Source of the DNA: DASRDB01 sp035652815
GTDB taxonomy: Bacteria > Chloroflexota > Ktedonobacteria > Ktedonobacterales > Ktedonobacteraceae
NCBI GenBank assembly: GCA_035652815.1
Contig: DASRDB010000006.1
Span: 124,001 to 188,000, forward strand
Direction: 5' to 3'
DNA length: 64,000 nt
Shown: piece by piece, positions 34,208-42,434 of the stretch
Layout: each line of letters begins with the position of its first letter
How positions within the stretch are numbered: the first letter of the stretch is position 1
Notes under the pieces: model-generated
Told to the model about the DNA's origin: nothing
Database searches by the model: none
Seen by the model: the letters and a program-made list of their open reading frames with translations, nothing else
Made by a program: the position numbers and the translations under genes

Positions 34208-34883
34208 TTATTTCCCATACTTCTCCTCCAACTCCCACGCATGATCGAGCGCATGCCACGCCGACCTCCGCACTGCAAAGCGTGGCTTCCATACAAAGCC
34301 ATATCTACGTGAAGATGTGGGAGCTTCTTTTGCCGGAATCGCTGCAAGATATGTCAGTATCTGTTCCCGCACCCTCGTGATCTGATCTGCCACCTGCTCC
34401 GCTTTAGGCTGTCGAAAGGCGGGACCAAACGCCGAAAGATGCATCAGATCAGCTTCCAGCAGGTGAAATTGTATCGCACCAGGAGATCGCCCCCGCTCAG
34501 GTTTTATCTCGCGCTGCTCGACCGGAATACGAGCCAGTGCCTCATCGAAAGTTGTCCAGCAGGCGCGAGAGTCGTTCTGTTTCACCCTCTTGAAATGGCT
34601 CTAAATCTGAGGCCAACAGCGCGCTCAACGCTCCAAAATCTGTAGTTGCCGTTCCCGCGACCTGTTCAACAACCTCGAAGCTTTCAATAGAGGTAGGCGC
34701 GGAGAAGGTGTAACCGGCCCGACTTGCCACCGCAGCATAGCGCGAACCGGCGGCAAGCAACTGTTGCAGGGCTGTCGCCTCATCTTTCCCTGCTCGACAC
34801 CAGCCGATCCATTCCGTTGCTTGTGCGAACACCCGCCGCTTAGGCCCGGTCTCAAAAGCGACTGCAAAAATTTTCTGGCTCAT
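34208..34883 (-). pseudogene. DinB-like protein gene split by a frameshift
   Basis: Two overlapping frames on the minus strand together give one protein. The upstream piece (34542-34883) starts MSQKIFAVAFETGPKRRVFA and ends RLSRLLDNFR. The downstream piece (34208-34585) carries TFDEALARIP to the end RSAWHALDHAWELEEKYG. Deleting one T in the run near 34551 restores a continuous LLDNFDEALARIP. The C-terminal His motif (AWHALDHAWE) is typical of DinB-type metal-binding proteins. A sequencing error or recent mutation both fit. Confidence 0.7.
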
Positions 34884-34949
34884 CAGCTATAAAACCCTCT
34901 TTATGACAGCGTGTTTAAAGATGCGTTTACAACATTAATTTCAGCCCTA

Positions 34950-35243
34950 TTATGACAGGTTATTATGTCCTTGAACATCCCATTGATTCCTCAACTTTAG
35001 AACCCACGACCCAACCCATAGCACTACTACCGTCACCCACAGCACCGTCACTGTAGAAAACTGTATTCCCACCAGCCATGTAGCTAACCAACCAGTAACC
35101 AATGCCGTAATCATACCTATGCCCAGCATCACCCGCCATCCCTGTTTTCCCCAGGAAGCAGGCCGCAACTTCGCTCCATTTGCCAGCCCACCAAGCAGCA
35201 AGCCAATCAAGACCCAGAGTAGCGATAACAACAACATATTCAT
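34950..35243 (-). CDS. Small membrane protein
   Basis: A 97-residue protein with three hydrophobic segments: LLLSLLWVLIGLLLGGLAN, VMLGIGMITALVTGWLATWL and VTVLWVTVVVLWVGSWVL. The first resembles the start of GlsB/YeaQ/YmgE family membrane proteins. It lies 12 bases after the stop of the hydrolase gene and is likely co-transcribed with it. AGAGG precedes the ATG at 35243; a GTG at 35252 is the alternative. Confidence 0.6.
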   Translation of the reverse strand: MNMLLLSLLWVLIGLLLGGLANGAKLRPASWGKQGWRVMLGIGMITALVTGWLATWLVGIQFSTVTVLWVTVVVLWVGSWVLKLRNQWDVQGHNNLS

Positions 35244-35255
35244 GCTTTGCACCTC

Positions 35256-36512
35256 TTACGACCCTGGCAACATTGTTTCATCGACCAGCCGGAATAGTGT
35301 TGTGCCATCCCCCACCAGTTGCCAGAAATTCAGCCCCGATTTTACCTCGACATGCTGGAAAATGCCGAATTCCGCGAAATCGTAGCGATGATGAATGCGC
35401 GCCAGGGCCGCCGCGAAGTCTCGCGACTCTGTAAACGGCACGAACTGGTCGCTGCGATCATGCATCAGGTAAACCGGCGCATCTATCTGCCCGATGACCC
35501 GGCTCGGTGACATCGTATCAAGCAATGCCTGCAAGGGTTGCGAAAGTGATGCCAGGTTGCTATCCACCATATCCGGTTCGTCTCCTCGCAGCAGGTGATA
35601 CACCGTTACCGTGTCATGCGAAAAGCTCGCCAGTTCGTCCGGCGTCAAAGGCATTCCCGCAGGGGAGAGAGCATTGACCATACGTGGCCCCTCCGTCGGC
35701 GGCAGCAGCGGCTCGATGACATTCGCCAGTACCTGTATTGGCACATACTGCGGGTTCCAGGGCTGCGTCTTGCCATCTACCGTCAGCGCTCGCCTCGCTG
35801 CCGCTCGAATCAGCGTTTTCGCGTTGAAATAGCCGCCGAACAGCGTGAGAAAGGCTACCTTTGCGCGAATCCGCGCGTCCGCCGCTCCAAAACATGCCAG
35901 CACATCGCCCGCGCTAAAAGCCACGATCCCTACTCGATTCGCTCCCACGCCCGGCCAGCGTTCCAACGTCTGAAAAGCCTGTACCACCCCGTCGCTATCT
36001 GCCGCCGACAGGTCATACTGTATCAAGGTCGGGGTTGTTACTAACATCACCACAACCCCTGTATGTGCCAGCGCCTGCAAGAAATTGACTAGCTGCGGTT
36101 CTTTACGGTTGTCCCCCACACCTGAAATCACCACCATCCCCTCTCGTCCTCCAGGAATCGGTGGTGCTGCTACCGCTGGCTCATATACATCCAGGTACAC
36201 CGGCCCGTTGCTCGAAGTAATCGTCTTTTTTACATGCCGCACCGGCTCCTCTGTCATCGTCACTACCCCAGGCTGCGAGGCCAGCAGTACCGAGGGTAAC
36301 AGCAATAAGGCCCGTGTTGCCGCTCTACCAACAGGTATCACCGAAAAAAAGAAGCCCGCCGCGAAGATCAAGAACAGTACTACTCGCGCCAGGATATTGC
36401 GCCATCGCAGCCTCTCTTTTTGGAGCGAGATATCCCCTTTTTGCGCAGGAAGAGACTCTTCCTGTTCGGATGAATTGGCAGAGGATGTTTTTGTAAGCTC
36501 TTCATTCGACAT
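35256..36512 (-). CDS. Membrane-anchored alpha/beta hydrolase
   Basis: A 418-residue protein. A transmembrane segment lies at about 43-60 (VVLFLIFAAGFFFSVIPVG), with a second hydrophobic stretch at 68-82. The rest is an alpha/beta-hydrolase fold facing outside. The nucleophile elbow is VGIVAFSAGDVLA (first Gly of GxSxG replaced by Ala), the acid is in HDRSDQFVPF and the His in IFQHVEVKSG, so the triad seems complete. The substrate is unknown. A small three-helix membrane protein gene follows. Confidence 0.72.
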   Translation of the reverse strand: MSNEELTKTSSANSSEQEESLPAQKGDISLQKERLRWRNILARVVLFLIFAAGFFFSVIPVGRAATRALLLLPSVLLASQPGVVTMTEEPVRHVKKTITSSNGPVYLDVYEPAVAAPPIPGGREGMVVISGVGDNRKEPQLVNFLQALAHTGVVVMLVTTPTLIQYDLSAADSDGVVQAFQTLERWPGVGANRVGIVAFSAGDVLACFGAADARIRAKVAFLTLFGGYFNAKTLIRAAARRALTVDGKTQPWNPQYVPIQVLANVIEPLLPPTEGPRMVNALSPAGMPLTPDELASFSHDTVTVYHLLRGDEPDMVDSNLASLSQPLQALLDTMSPSRVIGQIDAPVYLMHDRSDQFVPFTESRDFAAALARIHHRYDFAEFGIFQHVEVKSGLNFWQLVGDGTTLFRLVDETMLPGS

Positions 36513-36813
36513 CGTATTGATGCATCCTTGCGTTTAAGATGTTGGCTTTGCTTAACAGTACGCACTGGTTATGGGATATATCACATCACGGTGCATGAGA
36601 CCTATTGCAATGCTGTGCTTGTGAAGCTATACTTGTCCTATCAGCATCATTTAGATAAACGGGTAAGTGATACCTTAATTAGATAGTGGTTGAAAACATT
36701 CATATTAGGGTATGTAAATAGGGTGATTTTTGTTAGAAAGTAGATCTGCGGCTTGTTCTCATATGAGAGGAACGTATCTCATTTGACCTACTAGCCTGAA
36801 CCTGGAGAGGCAT
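36513..36813. other. Divergent intergenic region
   Basis: AT-rich space between the minus-strand hydrolase and the pseudokinase operon. It must hold the operon promoter, but no clear -35/-10 pair was found. No member of repeat families A-D is present. Confidence 0.3.
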
Positions 36814-38640
36814 ATGCCGCATAGGTGTCTTCACTGTTCATCTGAAAATCCTGATGATGCGCGCTATTGTGTGCGGTGCGGCAACAAACTGCCTCAGATT
36901 AACTCTCCGTCGTCAACGGTTACTACCAACCAGCAACCACGTGATGTCCATACTGGTGTGGATACTTTAGCTGATCTACGAGATAACCCACAGACGCCAG
37001 CGCTGTATACGAACTCCTCCATCCCAGCGGCACCAGTTTCTGACCCTCTAAACGCAAAATATCGAGAGCTAGTTGTCGGCGCTCAACTGCAAGGACGCTA
37101 CAAAATTGAGCGGCTGCTCGCATCAGGCGGGATGAGAGCTGTCTACCGGGCATTGGATACTCGTTTCAACCGGCCTTGTGCTATCAGGGAGATGTTGAAC
37201 GAATTTCCGAATCAATCTGAGCGAGAGCAAGCGGTAGAATGGTTTAGATACCTGGCCAATCTCCTGCTCGATCTCCATCATCCCTGCATCCCACTTGTGC
37301 ATGATTTCTTCGTGGAAAGTGGCAGGCATTACCTGGTAATGGATTTTGTCGAGGGCCGCACGCTTGCCGAGGTGCTGGAAAAAGAAGGTACGATTCCTGG
37401 CGTGAATGGGGCGCATGGCGTTTCAGAAGCCAGGGCGCGTAGTTGGGCCATTCAACTCTGCAACGTGCTGGCTTACTTACACGGCCAAACTCCGCCGATT
37501 GTCTTCCGTAATCTCAAGCCCTCTAATATTATGGTGACGAATAAAGATGAGATCAAGCTGATTGACTTTAGCCTTGCACGTACCTTCCAATCGCAGCGCC
37601 AATCTACCATTATTATGACCATTGGCTACGCGCCGCCCGAGCAGTTGCATGGCATGCCGGAGCCGCGCAGTGATATCTACGCTCTGGGGGCGACGCTTCA
37701 CCGCCTGCTGACTCATCATGACACTGTCAATAATAAACCCACTATTTTCTCTTTCCCTCCTGTACATTCCTTGCGGCCCGACATTTCAGCCGACTTCGAG
37801 AAAATCATCATGAAAGCGCTGAATCCTGTGCTGGATCAGCGCTGGCATGACGCGAAGGAGATGGAACAGGCTATCGTTAGTCTTCCACCACAATCTGCCG
37901 GTGGATCTGCTCCGTCTATTAACCCATCTACCGACCTTCCCGCAACGACATCATCAAAAAACACGACCATGCCTGATGCGGTTTTCTCATCAGGAGAGGA
38001 CTTGATACTGCAAGGACAACCGGTAAATCCAGTAACTCCGCCGGTAGCAGGGCAACCGCAATATCCAGCCACCCCACCTGCTCAATGGCCGTTTCCAATG
38101 GCATTACTACCGCCTTCACAGCCAACGAGTGCTCGGCCTATAAAATCCTTTCGCATAAGGTTGCCCTCACTTTTTTCACAGACCGACAAACTGTTCGCGC
38201 GTTTTTTCTCCTCGCGTGGCCAACAAAGAACACAGCTATCTCTCAATGCCATCGCTCGCGCTGTGCTTGGGAATGAAGATCAGGCGATAGTAGGGAAAAC
38301 CTATCGCATTCAGGCTGGTATAGCTCAAAGCGTGCCGGAACGTTTTCAGGGAGTACCTTTCGATCTATCCGTGCAGGATATGAGCGAGCCTGTCTGGTTC
38401 GATATCGTCATTCATCCCAGCGAAAATATTGAACTTGTGACAGAGTGGCACAAACGCCTGCGTTACGATCTACGCAATCCCGACCCACAGTTGGTGGAGT
38501 TTTTCTTCCGGCTGCGCGAGCCAGGACGCTGTTCGTTTGCCATCACCTTCTACTATGAGCGGCGTTGGCTACAGACTATCCGATTGGAGTTTGATGGTGT
38601 TCAAATATCGGCTACTAGCACGGTAAGCTCTGGAGGTTAA
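36814..38640 (+). CDS. Zinc-ribbon pseudokinase with C-terminal beta-rich domain
   Basis: A 608-residue protein, first gene of a three-gene operon. Residues 5-28 are a zinc ribbon (CLHCSSENPDDARYCVRCG). The kinase fold at about 88-360 lacks key residues: the ATP-anchoring Lys is Arg125 (CAIREM), the catalytic loop is FRN with Asn233 in place of Asp, and DFG reads DFS (Asp251). The Gly loop is also altered (ASGGMRAVYRAL). Phosphotransfer is unlikely. The last 170 residues form a beta-rich domain ending in WLQTIRLEFDGVQI, of a type seen with conflict-system proteases. It probably recruits or senses for the CHAT protease, whose ATG begins one base after its stop. Confidence 0.8.
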   Translation: MPHRCLHCSSENPDDARYCVRCGNKLPQINSPSSTVTTNQQPRDVHTGVDTLADLRDNPQTPALYTNSSIPAAPVSDPLNAKYRELVVGAQLQGRYKIERLLASGGMRAVYRALDTRFNRPCAIREMLNEFPNQSEREQAVEWFRYLANLLLDLHHPCIPLVHDFFVESGRHYLVMDFVEGRTLAEVLEKEGTIPGVNGAHGVSEARARSWAIQLCNVLAYLHGQTPPIVFRNLKPSNIMVTNKDEIKLIDFSLARTFQSQRQSTIIMTIGYAPPEQLHGMPEPRSDIYALGATLHRLLTHHDTVNNKPTIFSFPPVHSLRPDISADFEKIIMKALNPVLDQRWHDAKEMEQAIVSLPPQSAGGSAPSINPSTDLPATTSSKNTTMPDAVFSSGEDLILQGQPVNPVTPPVAGQPQYPATPPAQWPFPMALLPPSQPTSARPIKSFRIRLPSLFSQTDKLFARFFSSRGQQRTQLSLNAIARAVLGNEDQAIVGKTYRIQAGIAQSVPERFQGVPFDLSVQDMSEPVWFDIVIHPSENIELVTEWHKRLRYDLRNPDPQLVEFFFRLREPGRCSFAITFYYERRWLQTIRLEFDGVQISATSTVSSGG

Positions 38641-38641
38641 T

Positions 38642-39769
38642 ATGGTTGTTGAGCAAAAGCTGCGCCTGCCCTTTATCAACACCTTCCCCGTGCAGATACA
38701 GATGAGCATCCTCTCAAATAGCAGCGGGAACGGGTATGATGTGTACTTCAGCGCTGATAGGGGCATGTTCCATCGCTTTCATATTGGCCTCAAGCCTGAC
38801 GATGTCGCTGAACTGAATGCCGAATTACAGGAGACGATAGAACGTGTGGCGGACGATTTCATGGAGGAAGGGGCGCACTATGACGCCTTTCTGAGGCTGC
38901 TAGAAAAGGGGAGTTTCGCCTTTAAGCGGATTTTCGCTGATAATGGGCTGAGAAACTTTCTCAGCGACATCCTCAAAAGAGATGCGGTTGTGCAGATTGT
39001 ATCAGATGGGTTTTTCGTGCCCTGGGAATTGCTCTATGATGGCTCTCTTGAGAATACGCTCGATATCTCCCGCTTCTGGGGTATGCGCACGATCATTTCG
39101 CGCTCCATCATTCAGGATGATCGCCCGGGTGATTTCATTCCGCCGGTCATCCAATCTTCACGCCCACATGTGGGATTGATCGCGTACCGCAATCTGGAAC
39201 ACGTGGCAAAAAAAGAAATTCCTTTGCTCCAGCAACTGCATAGGAACAAACAGATCCAGCTTTCTTTCCTGCATGCCATGAGTCGGGAGCAGCGCGAAAA
39301 AGGGTTAACGGGATTTGGTCAGTTTTTGCGCAAGAATGTGCAAATTGTGCATCTTGCCTGTCATGCCTATGAGCAGAAGCCTCTCAGCCAGTCCTATCTG
39401 CTGGTTTCAGATGATTTTTCGATCACCATGCAAGACTTTTTTGTGCGTGAATTTGATATCAAATATCACCCTTTCGTGATCCTGAACGCTTGTTTGACCG
39501 GCACGATCAATCCGCTTCACACCTCCAGTTGGGCAGCCGAGTTCTGGAAGCGCGGGGCGAGAGGCGTGCTGGCAACCGAGTTCCACGTGCCGGATTTGTT
39601 CGGGGCGACATTCGTTGAAGAACTCTACAAGCATCTTTTAGCAGGTGAGCCGATTGGAGAGGCGCTTGTCGCCACCCGGCGCTACTTTTGGGAGCGATAC
39701 AGAAATCCGCTCGGGCTGGCCTACGCGCTCTATTCCTCACCGGAAATCAGAATAGCTCATCCACAGTAG
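38642..39769 (+). CDS. CHAT-domain caspase-fold protease
   Basis: A 375-residue protein. The CHAT domain (about 170-375) has the catalytic pair His241 in VHLACHAYEQ and Cys284 in VILNACLTG. The final part WAAEFWKRGARGVLATEF and FVEELYKHLLAGEPIGEALV is typical of the family. An N-terminal domain precedes it (FADNGLRNFLSDILKRDAVVQ, then FVPWELLYDG). CHAT proteases are caspase and separase relatives that cleave partner proteins in immune and cell-death systems. There is no TPR or WD fusion, so the pseudokinase beside it may supply regulation. It is followed after 11 bases by the third operon gene. Confidence 0.88.
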   Translation: MVVEQKLRLPFINTFPVQIQMSILSNSSGNGYDVYFSADRGMFHRFHIGLKPDDVAELNAELQETIERVADDFMEEGAHYDAFLRLLEKGSFAFKRIFADNGLRNFLSDILKRDAVVQIVSDGFFVPWELLYDGSLENTLDISRFWGMRTIISRSIIQDDRPGDFIPPVIQSSRPHVGLIAYRNLEHVAKKEIPLLQQLHRNKQIQLSFLHAMSREQREKGLTGFGQFLRKNVQIVHLACHAYEQKPLSQSYLLVSDDFSITMQDFFVREFDIKYHPFVILNACLTGTINPLHTSSWAAEFWKRGARGVLATEFHVPDLFGATFVEELYKHLLAGEPIGEALVATRRYFWERYRNPLGLAYALYSSPEIRIAHPQ

Positions 39770-39780
39770 GAGGCGAAGCA

Positions 39781-40110
39781 ATGGTAACGAACAAGGCGAA
39801 TAATACGGGCAAAGATGAGATGTGGGTGGTGACCAGCGAGCCGATGACAACGCGGGGCGGGTCCAGGCAACTCAAGCAGGTAAAGGTGGAGGAATTGACG
39901 ATGAATATCAACCTCTTTGTGGAACAACTGGGAAGTATGCTTGCAACGACGCCTGAGATGGTAGGCAAGTTTCGCTTTGAGGAATTTGAAGTCTATGCCG
40001 AAATTACCGGCAAGGGAACAGTTGCCATTCTTGGCACCGGTGGTGAGGTGGGGGCAACCGGTGGATTACGTTTTGTCTTTCGCCGCTCCTCCACACCGGA
40101 TGGTGGCTAG
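39781..40110 (+). CDS. Small Pepco/Trypco-like protein of the CHAT operon
   Basis: A 109-residue protein. The N-terminus has EMWVVTSEPMTTRGG, the centre a helix (LFVEQLGSMLATTPEMVG), and the C-terminal half a Gly-rich beta region (FEVYAEITGKGTVAILGTGG then GGLRFVFRR). This shape recalls the peptidase-co-occurring (Pepco) and trypsin-co-occurring small domains described for bacterial conflict systems. The family match is from memory and not verified. It may be the substrate, an inhibitor or an adaptor of the protease. TAGGAGGC sits before the ATG at 39781; the frame extends upstream but has no better start. Confidence 0.65.
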   Translation: MVTNKANNTGKDEMWVVTSEPMTTRGGSRQLKQVKVEELTMNINLFVEQLGSMLATTPEMVGKFRFEEFEVYAEITGKGTVAILGTGGEVGATGGLRFVFRRSSTPDGG

Positions 40111-40173
40111 CAAAGAGCAGAAGATACCATCATATCAAAACATCAGGGCCCGCATCTCGTTTTTGCATTCCCG

Positions 40174-40243
40174 AAAGACACCCGCGAGGAGATGTCTCTA
40201 CAGGGGAAATAAGGTGTAGAGACATCCCCTCGCGGGTGTCTTT
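40174..40243. repeat. Family D palindromic repeat
   Basis: Arms 40174-40202 and 40215-40243 are 29 bases with a single mismatch (AAAGACACCCGCGAGG/complement). It lies downstream of the CHAT operon and probably terminates it. A direct repeat of GTCTTTGGTTCCCCCACC follows at 40237 and 40269. Confidence 0.85.
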
Positions 40244-40632
40244 GGTTCCCCCACCCGGAAGCAGGCTGTCTTTGGTTTCCCCCACCGATTACAAAGAATT
40301 GACACTCACCCTTACACCAAATTTCCCTTGCAATTCTCCCATTCTCCATGTATACTTTCTATAGTGCCTGCTTGCCTGTGTAGCACCACTTGTATTCGCT
40401 CCTTGCTTTTGACAAGCAATCACCCCGAAGACCAAAAATGCAAAAAGTAATGACACAACCACCACAAAGAACACCATCAAAAACTGTCATCATTTGTCAG
40501 GAATTCTATGTTAGAATGGATATACTAACTTTTTTAGAAGCCAGCTAAAAAACCGTCTCATGTAATACCCTGGCACAACTGGCACAATTGGCACAACCAA
40601 CCATGTTTTTCTGATAGATCGAAGGAGTCCTC
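40244..40632. other. Intergenic region before the ABC exporter
   Basis: Holds a second half-copy of the family D tail near 40269, a weak 63-codon frame on the minus strand (see rejected list), and the TGGCACAA array at 40571-40596. No convincing -35/-10 pair was identified. Confidence 0.35.
40571..40596 (+). promoter_or_regulatory. Three direct 9-base repeats TGGCACAA before the ABC exporter
   Basis: TGGCACAA occurs at 40571, 40580 and 40589 with a strict 9-base period. The same array in the same orientation relative to its gene lies before the pterin dehydratase (57644-57669). A leader or operator function is possible. Confidence 0.5.
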
Positions 40633-42417
40633 TTGAGCAAACGCGAATTCACCATTGCCAACGAGTACGTCTATAACCGCGCAAGCGCCGTTCGTTGGAT
40701 CGTCTCGCACCTGGCCCGCTACAAGCACCTTGTCATCTGCTTCTTCCTGGCGATCATCGTGACCAATATGCTTTATGTGCTGATTCCGGTTTTAACCGGT
40801 TGGGCCTTCAATGCCGTTTTGCAAAATAACTATCAGAGCCTGTTGTCCATCTCGTTGATGTTGCTGGCGCTGGTCGTAGTGGGCGGCTGTTGCGATCTCT
40901 GCGCTCGCTTTTTTCCCGAATTGCTTGGCAAACGCTTTGCTCGTGATGCGCGGGCCGAACTCTATTTGAGCCTGCTCGGCAAAAGCCAGACCTTTCACAA
41001 CCGCCAGCGCGTCGGCGACATCATGGCCCGCGCCGCCAACGATATCAGCCAGTTGAGCAATATGATCGCTCCCGGCTGCGATATCATCCTCGACTCGTTT
41101 ACCAGCCTCGCCATCACGCTCGTCTTTATCGGCAGCCTCAACCCGCAACTGCTGCTCGCGCCGCTCCTTTTCACTGCCTCATTCCTGATTGCCCTGCGTT
41201 ACTATTCGCGCAAGCTCAGCCCTGTTTCCGACAGTATGCGCGAGCAATTTGGCGAGATGAACGCGGTGCTGAACGAGGCGGTGCGCGGCATCGAGGTGGT
41301 CAAAGCCACCGCGCAAGAGGCGCAGGAGAAGACCAAATTTGAGCGCAAGGCTGGTCTCTATCGTAACTTTTTCGCACGTAACGGTCTTATCCAGGCCTGG
41401 TACCTGCCGCCGCTTCTGCTCTCGTTGGCGATGGTGGGAGCCTTCCTGCATGGTCTGTTCCTGGTGCTGCACAACCAGCTTTCCGTGGGCAGTCTCGTTG
41501 CCTATATGAGCCTGATGGTGCTGCTGCACTATCCCGCTTTCAACTCTAGCTGGGCTTTCGGCCTGATCCAGCTTGGCGTCTCCAGTTCCGAGCGCATCCT
41601 GACCATCCTCAACGAAGAGACCGAACTCGATGAAAACGAGGATGGCTACAGCGCTCCCATGCGTGGCGACATCATCTTTGAGAACGTTTCCTTCAGCTAT
41701 GGCGAGACACCAGTTTTGAAAAACATTTCGTTCCATGCTCGTCCTGGTCAAACCATCGCCATTATTGGACAGACGGGCGCTGGCAAAAGCACGCTGACCA
41801 AACTCGTCAATCGCATTTACGATGTGAATGAGGGACGTATTCTCGTCGATGGCGTCGATGTGCGTGATTGGAGCCTGGATGCCCTGCGCTCTCAGATCTC
41901 CACCATCGAGCAGGATATCTTTCTCTTCTCCCGCTCGATCCGCGAGAATATCGCCTACGGCCTGGGTCAGAAAGCCGACCAGGAGTCTATCGAGCAGGCA
42001 GCGCGTGATGCTCAGGCCCACAACTTTATCACCGGCTTCAAAGAGGGCTACGATACCGTCATCGGCGAGCGCGGCGTCACCCTCTCCGGTGGACAGCGCC
42101 AGCGCATCGCCATCGCCCGCGCCCTGCTGACCGACCCGCGCATTCTCATCCTCGACGACTCAACCAGCGCCATCGACAGCGCCACCGAGGACGAGATTCA
42201 AAAGGCCATTCATCGCCTGCTGGAAGGCCGCACCACTCTGCTCATCACTCATCGTCTCTCACAGATTCGCTGGGCCGACAATATCCTCGTACTCAAACGC
42301 GGCGAATTGATCGACCAGGGAACGCACGCCGAACTACTCGCACGCTGCGACACCTACCGCCGCATCTTCGCCCATCACGAAACAACCATCCCCGCCGCCT
42401 CAGCAGGCGGCGAATAA
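40633..42417 (+). CDS. ABC exporter half-transporter, degenerate-site subunit
   Basis: A 594-residue membrane-spanning protein fused to an ABC ATPase. Six transmembrane helices fill about 20-310. The ATPase has Walker A GQTGAGKST, signature LSGGQRQRIAIARAL and the H-loop THRLSQ. Walker B ends LILDDSTS, so the catalytic Glu is Asp. It forms a heterodimer with the next gene, in which one ATP site is degenerate. TTG at 40633 follows AAGGAG by five bases. Confidence 0.9.
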   Translation: MSKREFTIANEYVYNRASAVRWIVSHLARYKHLVICFFLAIIVTNMLYVLIPVLTGWAFNAVLQNNYQSLLSISLMLLALVVVGGCCDLCARFFPELLGKRFARDARAELYLSLLGKSQTFHNRQRVGDIMARAANDISQLSNMIAPGCDIILDSFTSLAITLVFIGSLNPQLLLAPLLFTASFLIALRYYSRKLSPVSDSMREQFGEMNAVLNEAVRGIEVVKATAQEAQEKTKFERKAGLYRNFFARNGLIQAWYLPPLLLSLAMVGAFLHGLFLVLHNQLSVGSLVAYMSLMVLLHYPAFNSSWAFGLIQLGVSSSERILTILNEETELDENEDGYSAPMRGDIIFENVSFSYGETPVLKNISFHARPGQTIAIIGQTGAGKSTLTKLVNRIYDVNEGRILVDGVDVRDWSLDALRSQISTIEQDIFLFSRSIRENIAYGLGQKADQESIEQAARDAQAHNFITGFKEGYDTVIGERGVTLSGGQRQRIAIARALLTDPRILILDDSTSAIDSATEDEIQKAIHRLLEGRTTLLITHRLSQIRWADNILVLKRGELIDQGTHAELLARCDTYRRIFAHHETTIPAASAGGE

Positions 42418-42434
42418 ATAGAAGGAATCAACCT

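Noticed and set aside
40289..40477. Minus-strand frame with hydrophobic start and a lipobox-like VIAC
   Set aside because: No ribosome site, only 63 codons, and its C-terminal half lies in family D-related sequence; coding is not supported.
40571..40596. TGGCACAA array as a sigma-54 promoter
   Set aside because: The required GC element at the correct 10-base distance from GG is absent, and the second array shares the same fault.
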